DNA from: Deltaproteobacteria bacterium
GTDB lineage: Bacteria > Desulfobacterota > WTBG01 > CAIYCZ01 > CAIRTM01
NCBI GenBank assembly: GCA_024276465.1
Contig: JAJRXD010000032.1
Span: forward strand, 1 to 35,041
Length of the DNA stretch: 35,041 bases
Reading direction: 5' to 3'
Shown here: piece after piece, positions 1 through 8,413 of the stretch
Layout: each line of letters opens with the position of its first letter
How positions within the stretch are numbered: the stretch's first letter is position 1
Position numbers and translations under genes: made by a program
The notes under the pieces: generated by a model
What the model was told of the DNA's origin: nothing
Databases searched by the model: none
The model's input: only the letters and a program-made list of their open reading frames with translations

Positions 1-895
1 CGCTCATCAGTTCCGCACCCCTTAATATTTCCTCAGGCTCATCCCCGATACCGGCTATGAGAAAACTGCTTACCTGGTTTCTGCCAAAAACAGACACCGC
101 ATCATCCCAGCTCCTCATGTACTTTTCCAGTCCGACAAAAGCCTTGCAGGGTGCAATATTTTTAAGGCTTTCCATGTTGCAGGTTTCAATATGAACCCCT
201 AAAGTATCAACACCTGCATTTTTTAGCCTGTCAAAAACATGATTACTGCAGGGCGGTGATATCTGCACATGTACAGGAAGGTCTGTCTTAAGTTTTATGC
301 TTTTCACGCATAGCAAAAGATGCTTAATCCCGGATTCTTCATCAGGCCATTTGCCAGTGGTCAAAGTTACATGCCCTGCTTTATCAAGCATCATGGCCTT
401 CTCGGCAGCACACCCAAGATCATCCGGATCCTTTTCAAAAACAGTCGTGCCTGAGTCAAGTGAAACCCCTATGGCACAAAATTTACACTGCAAATCAGTA
501 CCCCGGTACATACAGTCCTGATAAACCGTTGAGGCAAGGCAGTCACGGCCATGCAAAAGTGCGATTTTTTCAAAGGAAACACCTTCCCTGGTTTGCAAAC
601 TGTAATACTGTGGACGGGGTTGTATACCTATTTCAGAAACAGCTTCATCACCTTTAAGCAGAAGAAACGTTTTGCCGTTTTCCTTAATTTCATATGGAGA
701 CGACCTTGCAAACCAGCTGTGTGTGGGAATACTAATAGAATATCCCTGCAAAATAAAAACACAGCCCTCCGAGGGGCCAGCACCCCCATGTCGTCCCGGA
801 AAATTTTCCGGAACCCTGACACCAAAACTTTGAAGTTCTACACTAAGTCTTTTTATATCCATAAGAAATTCTCTGTCCAGGGCAGCAATGCCCAT
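1..895 (-). CDS. Radical SAM protein, 3' end beyond window
   Basis: This is an open frame on the minus strand that leaves the left edge, so the C-terminus is missing. The likely start is the ATG at 895-893 (MGIAALDREFLMDIKRL); a second in-frame ATG lies at 862. A Cys cluster C128-x8-C137-KF-C140 followed by AIG is the putative radical SAM [4Fe-4S] site; the spacing CX8CX2C differs from the canonical CX3CX2C. Upstream comes a conserved-looking block ELQSFGVRVP...RHGGAGPSEG. The downstream part (LPVHVQISPP, GVDTLGVHIET) looks like the TIM-barrel of BioB/MoaA relatives. From memory the arrangement resembles the MSMEG_0568 family found beside nitrilase genes, but I cannot confirm it. The substrate is unknown. 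It has the same orientation as the ABC transporter upstream. Confidence 0.72.
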   Translation of the reverse strand, partial: MGIAALDREFLMDIKRLSVELQSFGVRVPENFPGRHGGAGPSEGCVFILQGYSISIPTHSWFARSSPYEIKENGKTFLLLKGDEAVSEIGIQPRPQYYSLQTREGVSFEKIALLHGRDCLASTVYQDCMYRGTDLQCKFCAIGVSLDSGTTVFEKDPDDLGCAAEKAMMLDKAGHVTLTTGKWPDEESGIKHLLLCVKSIKLKTDLPVHVQISPPCSNHVFDRLKNAGVDTLGVHIETCNMESLKNIAPCKAFVGLEKYMRSWDDAVSVFGRNQVSSFLIAGIGDEPEEILRGAELMS

Positions 896-970
896 CAGGA
901 CACAACAAAGAAACTCCTGTTTATTTAACCTAAATTGAGCGATTCTAAAAAAATATGATTTTACAAACAG

Positions 971-1103
971 CAGCATAGTGTAACAGCTTTGAACGGATTT
1001 AAGCATTACAATAGCTTCACCTGGATGGTGAAGCGTAATGCTTACCTCAGAAGCAGACATGGATGTCTGCTGAGAATAAGTGAAATGCTGTTACACTATG
1101 CTG
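971..1103. repeat. Nested palindrome, three-way-junction element
   Basis: A 17-nt arm (cagcatagtgtaacagc, 971-987) is perfectly complementary to 1087-1103. Inside lie two further hairpins. One pairs 1001-1009 with 1035-1043 and 1014-1021 with 1027-1034. The other pairs 1046-1049 with 1071-1074 and 1053-1060 with 1063-1070. Folded, the 133 nt form a closed stem with two branches. It occupies most of the gap between the transporter ATPase gene and the radical SAM gene. It could be a miniature element with terminal inverted repeats, or a structured leader or terminator RNA read on the minus strand. A stretch resembling the right end (aatgagtgatatgctgtta) occurs at 3661-3679. Confidence 0.75.
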
Positions 1104-1137
1104 TCTTTATCTGAAAAATAGCTCAGATTAAGTTTAA

Positions 1138-1932
1138 TTAGCCTGCGGGTTCAACCTCTATTGCTGAATCCGGCTCAGAAAGCATTTCTGCACTTAAAAA
1201 CTCTATAATTTCTCTTCTATACCTGTTAAATTCATCTTCTGTCACATCTCTCGGATATGGTAATTTTACTGGAAAAGTAAGCTTAACCCTGCCAGGCCTG
1301 GCTGACAAGCATATAACTTTCTGGCTTAAAAATACAGCTTCATCAATATTGTGTGTGACAAAAACAACTGTTTTTTTTGACTGCTGCCACACATGCAGAA
1401 TAAACTTCTGCAAATGGCTCCGCGTGTGTGAATCAAGGGCACCAAAGGGCTCATCCATAAGAACAATACTTGGATTATTGACAAGTGTCCGGGCAATGGC
1501 AACCCTTTGCTTCATACCCCCGGAAATTTCATTGGGGAATTTATCTTCAAAGCCCTTCATTCCAAATCTGTTGATATATTCAAGAGCCCGTTGTCTTTTC
1601 TCCTTTCCCGGAATGTTTTTTATCTCAAGACCGAATTCAATATTTTGGCAAACCGTTCTCCATGGAAAAAGAGCATATTCCTGGAAAACAAAACCAACTT
1701 GTTTCCACGGCTCTTCAGGCCTTTCGCCATTGATCAAAAGCTCACCGGATGTTGGAGATTCAAGCCCTGAAATTATTCGAAGCATTGTTGTCTTGCCGCA
1801 ACCACTTGGACCGATAACTGAAACAAACTGACCATCGTCAACAGATAAGCTGATATCCTGAAGAGCCTTCACAACACCCCGGCCTTTCTCCTCATAAAAT
1901 ATTTTAGATAATTTCTTCAGTTCAAGTGACAT
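1138..1932 (-). CDS. NitT/TauT-type ABC importer, ATPase subunit
   Basis: This 264-aa protein is a full-length cytoplasmic ATPase of the SsuB/TauB/NrtD type, energising import through the adjacent permease. Visible motifs are Walker [10 protein letters not shown] (41-49), the Q-loop FVFQE (81-85), the signature ISGGMKQ (136-142), Walker B IVLMDE (156-161) with a D-loop GALD, and an H-loop FVTHN. The ATG at 1932 lies one base after the TAA of the permease gene, so the two are translationally coupled. The protein is the last member of a three-gene operon read on the minus strand. Family members import sulfonates, taurine, nitrate, thiamine precursors or cyanate; nothing here fixes the substrate. 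Confidence 0.93.
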   Translation of the reverse strand: MSLELKKLSKIFYEEKGRGVVKALQDISLSVDDGQFVSVIGPSGCGKTTMLRIISGLESPTSGELLINGERPEEPWKQVGFVFQEYALFPWRTVCQNIEFGLEIKNIPGKEKRQRALEYINRFGMKGFEDKFPNEISGGMKQRVAIARTLVNNPSIVLMDEPFGALDSHTRSHLQKFILHVWQQSKKTVVFVTHNIDEAVFLSQKVICLSARPGRVKLTFPVKLPYPRDVTEDEFNRYRREIIEFLSAEMLSEPDSAIEVEPAG

Positions 1933-1933
1933 A

Positions 1934-2689
1934 TTATCTCCATCTCAATGATCTGGACTCCATTAACCTGAGGAGTAAATCAAGAACATACCCTATAAGT
2001 CCGATTGTGACCATACCGGCAATTACCAGATCAGGCCTTTGTATGTCACGGGCAGCCATTATCATGTATCCTAAACCAAAGCCACTCCTGACACCCGTGA
2101 ATTCCGCAGCAACAAGAGTCATCCACCCAATACCCATACCTATTCTCAGTCCGGTATAAATGGCTGGAGTAGCCCCGGGAATTAAAATTTTAATCAAAAT
2201 ATCTTTCTCCTTTCCCCCTAATGTCCTGGCAGCATCAATCAGAATTACGTCTACAGAAAGAACTCCTGAAACAGTACTCAGCAGGATCGGGAAAAAACTC
2301 CCAAGAAAAATAATAAACGAAGCTGATTTTATACCAATGCCAAACCATAAAATCGCAAGCGGAATCCAGGCAAGAGGAGGGATTGGCCGAATGGTTTCAA
2401 TGACTGGTGATAAAATTTCCCGTAACTGCTTTGAGCGACCTATTAAAATTCCTGAAGGAACAGCTAAAATCACAGCAAGCGAAAATCCACATATTACCCT
2501 CAGGAGACTGTAAAAACAATGCATTAACAGTGGTTTCCCGGGTGGCAGGCCTTCCGTAAAAAGATCATATACAGCAAAAAATATTTGCAGGGGGGAGGGA
2601 ATTTTATTGCCGGGCAAAAATGTAAAAACAGACAGCATCTGCCAGATAATGAGCAGTAGAAACAGTATCAGGAACTTTTTTTTATTCAT
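1934..2689 (-). CDS. NitT/TauT-type ABC importer, permease subunit
   Basis: This 251-aa integral inner-membrane protein of the SsuC/TauC type has about six hydrophobic segments, the first at residues 5-25. The cytoplasmic coupling-loop region reads [22 protein letters not shown], close to the EAA motif of binding-protein-dependent permeases. The start overlaps the end of the binding-protein gene by 8 bases and the stop is one base before the ATPase start, which indicates a tight operon. It forms the transmembrane channel with the neighbouring ATPase. Confidence 0.93.
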   Translation of the reverse strand: MNKKKFLILFLLLIIWQMLSVFTFLPGNKIPSPLQIFFAVYDLFTEGLPPGKPLLMHCFYSLLRVICGFSLAVILAVPSGILIGRSKQLREILSPVIETIRPIPPLAWIPLAILWFGIGIKSASFIIFLGSFFPILLSTVSGVLSVDVILIDAARTLGGKEKDILIKILIPGATPAIYTGLRIGMGIGWMTLVAAEFTGVRSGFGLGYMIMAARDIQRPDLVIAGMVTIGLIGYVLDLLLRLMESRSLRWR

Positions 2690-3635
2690 AAAAAAACTGA
2701 CTTAAAGTAAATTTTTTATTTTTTTCCTTAACATAGCGTAATTGCTTGAGAAATTCAACAAACTCAAAGCATTTTTCTCTTGCTAAAAAAGGACTGTACT
2801 TTATCTTTGAAATTGCTTTGGAAACTGTTTCCCTGTCCATACCCGTATACTTTATACCGATTTTAATTGCCTCATCTTTATTGCTGCTAATAAACTCACA
2901 GGATTGTTTATTCACTGACTGTATCTTTTTTACAGCTTCAGGATTTTTATTACAAAATTCAGTATCCCCGATAAGAACACAACACGGGTGGTTCTCCCAT
3001 ATGTTTTCAGAAGAAGCAAGAACCCTTCCAACTCCTTTTCTGACTGCCTGCGAAGGATATGGCTCCCAGGCAATAAAAGCATCTATATTACCCTGGCTCA
3101 GGGCCTGAATCATCTCAGGAGGCTTTAAAACCATAATTTTTATTGTGTCAATTTGAATTTTGCTGTTTTTAACAGCTTTTCTGAAAAGAAACTCCTGCAT
3201 GGTTGCATGTCCGGGAATTGCAACTGTTTTACCCTCAAGTTGTGACAGGTTATTAAGCACTGATTCTTTCCTGACCACTATTGAAGATCCTTCAAGGTTT
3301 ACCTGTGCAAGAAATTTAACATCAGCCACCTGGTTTAAAACCGATGCGACAGCAGGAGCCTGTCCAACATATCCTATATCCAGCTCTTTTGCTGCAAATG
3401 CGCTCATCTCTTCAGGGCCGGCACGGAATATCCCGGAAACTTTAACTGTCAGCCCCTTTTCTTTGAAAAAGCCTTTTTCAATAGCAACAAAAAGCGGAAG
3501 CTGGTGCAGGTCATTCTGTAAGTATCCGAGACGTATGGGATCATCCTGGCTTGCTGTTGGGGTACAGGCAAATATAAAGACGCATAGCATCAGCGCTGCT
3601 GCTTGCAGATATGTATACAGAATATTTTTCATCAT
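2682..3635 (-). CDS. NitT/TauT-type ABC importer, substrate-binding lipoprotein
   Basis: This 317-aa protein is predicted to be a membrane-anchored periplasmic substrate-binding protein of the SsuA/NMT1-like family. The N-terminus has a hydrophobic signal followed by a lipobox-like FIFAC, with Cys about residue 24. The body carries the family pattern of two alpha/beta lobes (IRLGYLQND, PLFVAIEKGFFKEKGL, ELDIGYVGQAPAVASVLN, GKTVAIPGHATMQEFLFRKA, IDAFIAWEPYP). The start ATGATG at 3635 was kept as given; the second ATG is equally possible. It is the first gene of the operon, with a 144-bp inverted-repeat element just upstream at 3700-3843. The PxPCC-like HPCC segment (about residue 215) is typical of binding-site edges in this group. 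The ligand is unknown. Confidence 0.9.
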   Translation of the reverse strand: MMKNILYTYLQAAALMLCVFIFACTPTASQDDPIRLGYLQNDLHQLPLFVAIEKGFFKEKGLTVKVSGIFRAGPEEMSAFAAKELDIGYVGQAPAVASVLNQVADVKFLAQVNLEGSSIVVRKESVLNNLSQLEGKTVAIPGHATMQEFLFRKAVKNSKIQIDTIKIMVLKPPEMIQALSQGNIDAFIAWEPYPSQAVRKGVGRVLASSENIWENHPCCVLIGDTEFCNKNPEAVKKIQSVNKQSCEFISSNKDEAIKIGIKYTGMDRETVSKAISKIKYSPFLAREKCFEFVEFLKQLRYVKEKNKKFTLSQFFYE

Positions 3636-3699
3636 AAGGTCTTCTCTTGTTAACGCCTAAAATGAGTGATATGCTGTTAGATTAACTATTTAGATAATA

Positions 3700-3843
3700 T
3701 GAACGGAAAGTCCTGATTCCAAGTTGTCATTGCGAGGAGTGAGGAACGAACGACGAAGCAATCCCTTTGTTTCCAGGAGATTGCTTCGGTCACGGCTTCC
3801 CTCACAATGACAGAAAAAGTGTAATTAATGGACTTTTCGTTCA
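3700..3843. mobile_element. MITE-like inverted-repeat element, copy 1
   Basis: The 144-bp element is bounded by imperfect terminal inverted repeats: tgaacggaaagtcc at 3700-3713 and ggacttttcgttca at 3830-3843 (13 of 14 complementary). Inside lie further palindromic parts containing ttgtcattgcgagg and gaagcaatc. A second copy occurs in opposite orientation at 21803-21943. It has no coding capacity, so it fits a non-autonomous miniature element or a large repetitive palindrome. The tcattgcgagg...gaagcaatc core resembles repeats commonly seen in deltaproteobacterial and related genomes; that comparison is from memory. No clean target-site duplication is seen. Confidence 0.8.
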
Positions 3844-3877
3844 GCCACTATTTATCTGTTAAATCCCCCGGCTACAA

Positions 3878-3938
3878 ATTCAATTTAAAACAAAATTCCC
3901 CGTTCAAAAACGACGGGGAATTTTGTTTTAAATTGAAT
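3878..3938 (-). terminator. Perfect 25-bp hairpin after the Fe-S operon
   Basis: The arms at 3878-3902 and 3914-3938 are exact reverse complements, with an 11-nt loop. The GC part is next to the loop (ttccccg/cggggaa) and the outer part is A/T-rich, so each outer strand includes U-rich stretches after transcription. It begins 18 bases past the stop of the 3956-5371 gene and should end that minus-strand transcript; it could act in both directions. Confidence 0.8.
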
Positions 3939-3955
3939 CCAACTGCAGACTGCTG

Positions 3956-5371
3956 TCAACTTTTATCCCTGTCCTCTGGAGATGGCTCCTCACCGATTGC
4001 CATGCAGACCAGTTCAGTAATATCACGCATTCTGATTTTTGCATCCATTGCCTGTATACCGATCTGGAGTCCCTGATAGCAAAAAGGGCATGCTGAAACA
4101 AGTTCAGTTGCACCGGTTGCAACAGCATCAGCAACGCGCTTCTGGGAAATTTCATTCTGCATATCAGGGTATGCAGACTTCAGGCCACCTCCTGCACCGC
4201 AACAGCGGGAGTTTTCCCTGTTACGCTCCATCTCAACAAATTCAAGGCCTGGAATCAGACTCAAAAGTTCTCTGGGGGCATCAAAACAGCCAGCGTGCCT
4301 GCCTAAGTGACATGGATCATGATATGTCACTTTAGCATTAACATTATTTTTAAGTTCCAGCCTGCCCGCCTTTATCAAATCAACAATATATTCAAGAGTA
4401 TGTTTTACTTCAAAATTCAGTCCCCCGATTTTCTTATAATCCTCACGGACTGTTTTTAAACATCCTGCACAGGAAGTCACAAATGTCTTAAACCCAAGGT
4501 CGTTAAACTGCTGGATATTCTCTTTTGCAATCCGTTCAAAACTTTCACGATCACCCATGCGAAGAAGAACGCTTCCGCAGCATTTCTCCCTGTTTCCCAG
4601 AATACCAAAATCTATACCAGCATGGCTGAGAATATTGACTGTATTGATCCCAACCTCTTCAACATTATTATCATAAGAAGCAGTGCATCCAACAAAGTAA
4701 AGCACTTCTGCTTTCTGCTTGCTTATGTCCCCCGGGATCTCTTTTATTCTTTTTTTCTTCTTTGCTATTTTTCCCCAGCGGGCCCGCGAACTCCGGGGCT
4801 GACCCCAGGGATTATCATATGCCTTGGTTTTTTTCACAAGATCCTTCTGCATCTCAAGCGGCCCGTAACCACTGTCCACAATACACTCTCTTATCCGCTC
4901 CCACAGCTCAACCGTATCAATAAAAACAGGGCATACAAAATGACACTGCATGCATGTGCTGCATGCATAAAGATCTCTGGCAAACTGTTTCATCTCTTCA
5001 ACAGTCACCGGCTTTTTCCCCAGCAACCTTCCCAAAACACTATCCGCACTGAAAACACCATGCTGGCGCGAAACAATATCCTTAAACTGTGTTGCCCTGC
5101 CCCGAGGTGTAAGTGGTTCGCGATTGTCCTGGTCATATGCAGGGCACCAGTTGGAGCACTCGCCGCACCTGGTACATGCATCCAGCTCAAGCAGCTGACG
5201 AGGGGAAAATTTTTCCAGATTGATCTTTTCAGCTGTCTGGCAGGAAACTTCTGTGGGTTCTGGAACTTCAGTAGTTTCTTTAATTTCTGCCGAATCTGCG
5301 GCATCTTTAACTTCTGCTGTTTCTGCAGCCTCAGTTGTTTCTGCAGATCTGGTTTCGTCATTATTATCCAT
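3956..5371 (-). CDS. HdrD/DsrK-like Fe-S oxidoreductase with two CCG domains
   Basis: This 471-aa cytoplasmic or membrane-associated redox subunit is related to HdrD, DsrK and similar proteins. Two [4Fe-4S] motifs are seen: C66-x2-C69-x2-C72-x3-C76-P and C137-x2-C140-x2-C143-x3-C147-P. Two Cys-rich CCG domains follow (C229...CC264-265...C301-x2-C304; C354...CC390-391...C428-x2-C431), the type that binds a special FeS cluster in heterodisulfide reductases. The start is the ATG at 5371, which has AAGGAG seven bases upstream; the longer frame to 5506 would overlap the cytochrome b gene. Residues 5-45 form an odd acidic, Glu/Ala/Thr-rich extension. With the preceding cytochrome b it forms a likely quinone-linked electron-transfer pair; the acceptor is unknown. 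Confidence 0.88.
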   Translation of the reverse strand: MDNNDETRSAETTEAAETAEVKDAADSAEIKETTEVPEPTEVSCQTAEKINLEKFSPRQLLELDACTRCGECSNWCPAYDQDNREPLTPRGRATQFKDIVSRQHGVFSADSVLGRLLGKKPVTVEEMKQFARDLYACSTCMQCHFVCPVFIDTVELWERIRECIVDSGYGPLEMQKDLVKKTKAYDNPWGQPRSSRARWGKIAKKKKRIKEIPGDISKQKAEVLYFVGCTASYDNNVEEVGINTVNILSHAGIDFGILGNREKCCGSVLLRMGDRESFERIAKENIQQFNDLGFKTFVTSCAGCLKTVREDYKKIGGLNFEVKHTLEYIVDLIKAGRLELKNNVNAKVTYHDPCHLGRHAGCFDAPRELLSLIPGLEFVEMERNRENSRCCGAGGGLKSAYPDMQNEISQKRVADAVATGATELVSACPFCYQGLQIGIQAMDAKIRMRDITELVCMAIGEEPSPEDRDKS

Positions 5372-5385
5372 TGATATTTCTCCTT

Positions 5386-6144
5386 TCATGCCCGTTCTGA
5401 TGCATCCAGAACAATCTCTATTGGACTTACAAAAACATGCCATGCTTTGCTGAAAGGTATGAATCCAAGAAAAAACAGCGAGAAAATTACATGAATCCAT
5501 ACCCATGCATTATAATTCATGGGGCCAACACCAGTTGCCCTGAAAATATCTGCGAGAAAATTTCCTGCAAACGAATATACCGCCACTGATGCAAATTTCG
5601 GGTCCAGCAGTCTGAATCCCTCAGCCAGGAACCCTGTGACTGCTATGACAGTAAGAATTGTAATGGATATGCTGTCCTTTAATATTGTTTCAAGCTGTTT
5701 GGACTTTATAACATAGCGCCGTATTATCGCTATTATCAAGCCCAGCAGCAGCATGACGCCAAACAGATCTCCCCAGACATCAAGAACCCTGGCTCCTGCA
5801 CCTTCCTTATAATCAAAACAGGTTTGAGCCAGGAATGAATCCCTTGGAAGCAGATGGCTCATAAAAGCCATAATTGACGTTTGTGCTAAAAGACCTAAAA
5901 ACCCGATAAAAATACAGATATGCATTATCCACCTGACAAAGCTTACCTTGAGAATCTGCAACTGAAGTACTACATCCAGAACAAAAGACTTTAAAATTGC
6001 ACGGACATTCAGCCCGTGGTGAAGGCTTTTTGCTTTCCCTTTATTCCACAGCGCAACACTGACTGATATTCCTGCAAAAAGAAACAGCACAGTAATTACT
6101 GTCAATGTATAAAGTACTGCGGTTGCCTCGAAATATAAGTACAT
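5386..6144 (-). CDS. NarI/DsrM-like membrane cytochrome b subunit
   Basis: This 252-aa inner-membrane protein has about five hydrophobic segments. Histidines in or near membrane segments (WIMHIC, WIHVIF, KAWHVFVSP) are candidate haem b ligands, and the end IPFSKAWHVFVSP is typical of NarI-, DsrM- and HmeC-like subunits. It should pass electrons between the quinone pool and the Fe-S subunit encoded just downstream. The ATG at 6144 is preceded by a perfect AGGAGG, and its TGA at 5386-5388 lies inside the leader of the Fe-S gene, so the two are coupled. No tetrathionate-, nitrate- or sulfite-reductase catalytic subunit is seen nearby. Confidence 0.87.
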   Translation of the reverse strand: MYLYFEATAVLYTLTVITVLFLFAGISVSVALWNKGKAKSLHHGLNVRAILKSFVLDVVLQLQILKVSFVRWIMHICIFIGFLGLLAQTSIMAFMSHLLPRDSFLAQTCFDYKEGAGARVLDVWGDLFGVMLLLGLIIAIIRRYVIKSKQLETILKDSISITILTVIAVTGFLAEGFRLLDPKFASVAVYSFAGNFLADIFRATGVGPMNYNAWVWIHVIFSLFFLGFIPFSKAWHVFVSPIEIVLDASERA

Positions 6145-6488
6145 TCCAACCTCCTTTCAGGTTCTGTTAGGCCATCACGCTTTAATCTGAAATATATTGT
6201 TAAAAACTTTGCTGTCGTCTCTCTTAAAGTAAAAAACAGTGCTGTAGCAACTCCCCCCCCATCATGAGAAGCTTCAGATCTGTTTTTCAGGGTTCGTAAA
6301 TATTTTGTAATTTTCCTGGAAAACTCTGCAAGCAAGTCCAGATCATCCTGAAAAATACAGACATACCCTTGTTCTGAATGTATAAGTCGTGCCCTGTACC
6401 AAATCGTTTCCAGAAATACACGTATCTTCTCAGGGTCATACAGCTTTTTTCCGATAAGCCACCTGTATGACGTTCTTTCCAGAGCCAA
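6102..6488 (-). CDS. Small unknown protein, possible continuation of upstream gene
   Basis: This 128-aa frame starts at a TTG (6488) with GAGG nine bases upstream and ends 43 bases inside the cytochrome b gene. The sequence is amphipathic, largely helical in appearance (KIRVFLETIWYRARLIHSEQ, DLDLLAEFSRKITKYLRTLKNR), without recognisable motifs or signal peptide. The same frame stays open upstream past the T9 run at 6534-6542, inside the 3' end of the BPL_N gene, as ...KKKYSEFLSEISNARIVALALERTS, with no ATG. A -1 shift at that A9 (coding strand) would fuse the two genes. No function can be assigned. Confidence 0.5.
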   Translation of the reverse strand: MALERTSYRWLIGKKLYDPEKIRVFLETIWYRARLIHSEQGYVCIFQDDLDLLAEFSRKITKYLRTLKNRSEASHDGGGVATALFFTLRETTAKFLTIYFRLKRDGLTEPERRLECTYISRQPQYFIH

Positions 6489-6517
6489 AGCAACAATCCT
6501 CGCATTGCTTATCTCAC

Positions 6518-7366
6518 TTAAGAATTCAGAATATTTTTTTTTGCAGATGAGTTCGAAATGGCCGGCAGCACGGCTGTTTGCTGTACGTTCCTGCCAGTAT
6601 GCCTGGCACCCATATTATCTGACAGGATATTAAATAAAAATCTGTTGGCCTCAGGATATTCAGGATGCTCAAAATGGGGCCCAAACAGGTAAAACATTCC
6701 GGCACCATGCCTTTTTCTTGCTGCCGCCACATGGCCTATAATCGTCTGTTGAGAAAACTTTCTGTCAATGATAAACTCTGTTTTTTCCGTAAATGCATCA
6801 TATTCAGCCAGTACCTCAATGTCTTTCGAATGTCGCATGGCAGGACCTCCATACAGAGGCGCATTAATAACAGTGTCCAGCCTGCCAGCACAGCATTGCC
6901 TGAGTCTCAGCTTCACCTCGCCCCTGACAGGATGAAAGACATACCTGCATCCGTATTCAGTACAAAACTTTTCAGGTCTTTTATCCGGTTCGGGCAGGTT
7001 TTTTGTAAGGTTAGTGATTCGGACACTTGCAAAATTGAACATATTAAGGGGTGAAAGTGATGAGTTCAAAGGCAGATATGCACCTGCACAGGAACCCAGA
7101 TATGTACCGCCGTTTCGAACAAACTTTTCTATTTCACAGGCTCCGATGCTGCCCAAACCCTGAGCTATCGCAAATGTATCACCACCGGAAACAAAGAAAA
7201 AATTACAGGTTGATAATTTACCTTTTTTTATATCGTGTTCGTTCAGAAATGAAACCGAATAATAACTGTCACTGTCAAAAATATCTGCAAACCATGTCCA
7301 TGAGTGTGACGCCCCATAGCCGACATAAATGCCAACATCACTGACATCAGAGCTGCTTTTATTCAT
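6518..7366 (-). CDS. BPL_N-domain (GATase1-like) protein
   Basis: This 282-aa protein matches the biotin-protein-ligase N-terminal-like fold of the class-I glutamine amidotransferase/DJ-1 superfamily. The marks are a glycine-rich FFFVSGGDTFAIAQGLG (57-72) and the nucleophile-elbow-like RNGGTYLGSCAGAYL (85-98) with Cys93, and a late FGPHFEHPEYPEANRFLFNILS that ends the domain. There is no ligase domain, so the family role (perhaps a hydrolase or amidotransferase-like activity) is unknown. It is the first gene of the minus-strand group with the cytochrome b/Fe-S pair. Residues after about 250 look unconstrained and the frame ends just after an A9 tract (coding strand), which may be a frameshift site. 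Confidence 0.78.
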   Translation of the reverse strand: MNKSSSDVSDVGIYVGYGASHSWTWFADIFDSDSYYSVSFLNEHDIKKGKLSTCNFFFVSGGDTFAIAQGLGSIGACEIEKFVRNGGTYLGSCAGAYLPLNSSLSPLNMFNFASVRITNLTKNLPEPDKRPEKFCTEYGCRYVFHPVRGEVKLRLRQCCAGRLDTVINAPLYGGPAMRHSKDIEVLAEYDAFTEKTEFIIDRKFSQQTIIGHVAAARKRHGAGMFYLFGPHFEHPEYPEANRFLFNILSDNMGARHTGRNVQQTAVLPAISNSSAKKNILNS

Positions 7367-7556
7367 AATGCAAATTTAAATATATTCAAAATATTATTAA
7401 ATAAAATTATATATTTATACCAAATCTTAAAATTATATTCAAGCAAAAAATAGATACGGGGGCCAGACAATCTGCAACAGGTGGGGGGGACTGGAAAAGA
7501 CAGTGAAAATTGTTCGGGGACTGGATTTCATATTGACACACCAGGTTCTTTGACCT

Positions 7557-7570
7557 ATATTGTCCAATAT
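7557..7570. promoter_or_regulatory. Short palindrome in upstream region
   Basis: The perfect palindrome atattg-tc-caatat lies about 60 bases upstream of the ATG at 7632. The remaining stretch between 7367 and 7631 is A/T-rich with two G-runs (near 7458 and 7482) and no gene. It may be an operator; no protein can be matched to it. Confidence 0.3.
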
Positions 7571-7631
7571 CCAGCCATTAAAATATTTATCTTTATAAAA
7601 TCGATCTTTTAAAGTGAAGGGAGCGATAACT

Positions 7632-8410
7632 ATGAGAAGGAAGAACCCTTTTCCTCAAAAAATTCTTCTGCACCTGTTTTTATTTTTATAATACTCATTG
7701 CATTAACAGTCATTGTTTCCATGACTGGCTGTGACATTCTAACTGTCAACAAACCACCGGTTTCTGCATCTCAAAAAATCTTTGTGGGTATTGACGAACA
7801 GACAGACATAACTCTGGAGGCTGAGGACCCGGAGGATGATCTGCTCACCTATATAATAACGTCACTGCCCCAGAACGGAAGCCTGTTTCAAGAGGATGCG
7901 GTTTTAATTGACACTGTACCTTTCATTCTTCCAGATCAATCAGATACGGTTACTTATGCTCCGGATTCTGGTTACACAGGTCAGGATTCTTTTTCCTTCA
8001 AGGCTGATGATGGTCAGTTAGAAAGCGATGAGGCCACTGTTTCCATTACTGTAGGGTCAGAGGAACCCCAGGACACAATCAGTGAAGACACCACATTTGA
8101 ATCATTAACAGTTACAACTGGAGAAACAACCTTGATTACAAACAACGCTGTTATAACTGTTACAGGAGACGCAACCATAAGTGGCACACTCAAAACAACT
8201 GACGGCAGCCTTACTCTGAAAATCGGCGGCAGCCTTACGGTCGACGGGTCCTTAAGCGCAATTAATTCTGCCATATCTGATTTGGATAATGATACATCCT
8301 TTGATGAGCAGCCAGCAGGCATTTATATAACAGTCAGTGATGAAGAGGTGATGTTTGGAGAGGATTCTGCCCTGGAAACCAATGGCTTTATTGTCATTAC
8401 GGATAATTAA
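7632..8410 (+). pseudogene. Secreted Big_9-like lipoprotein, N-terminal part, frameshifted
   Basis: An ATG at 7632, with gaaggga upstream, opens MRRKNPFPQKILLHLFLFL and then hits TAA. One base added to the T5 run near 7679 restores a signal peptide continuing into IILIALTVIVSMTGC, a lipobox, and the long frame from 7721. Next comes a cadherin/Big_9-like Ig domain (EDDLLTYIITSLPQNGSL, VTYAPDSGYTGQDSFSFKADDG, about 100 residues). A beta-rich segment follows (EDTTFESLTVTTGETTLITNN...TVTGDATISGTLKT). At 8408 a TAA interrupts the frame, and the same frame continues directly in the 8414-10198 ORF. The two pieces are most simply one gene of about 855 codons carrying a frameshift and a nonsense codon. 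Confidence 0.65.
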
Positions 8411-8413
8411 TCA

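Noticed and set aside
3685-3854. actattta on both sides of inverted-repeat copy 1 as a target duplication
   Set aside because: The repeats are not adjacent to the element ends on both sides (7-8 bases away on the left, 3 on the right), and copy 2 lacks an equivalent.
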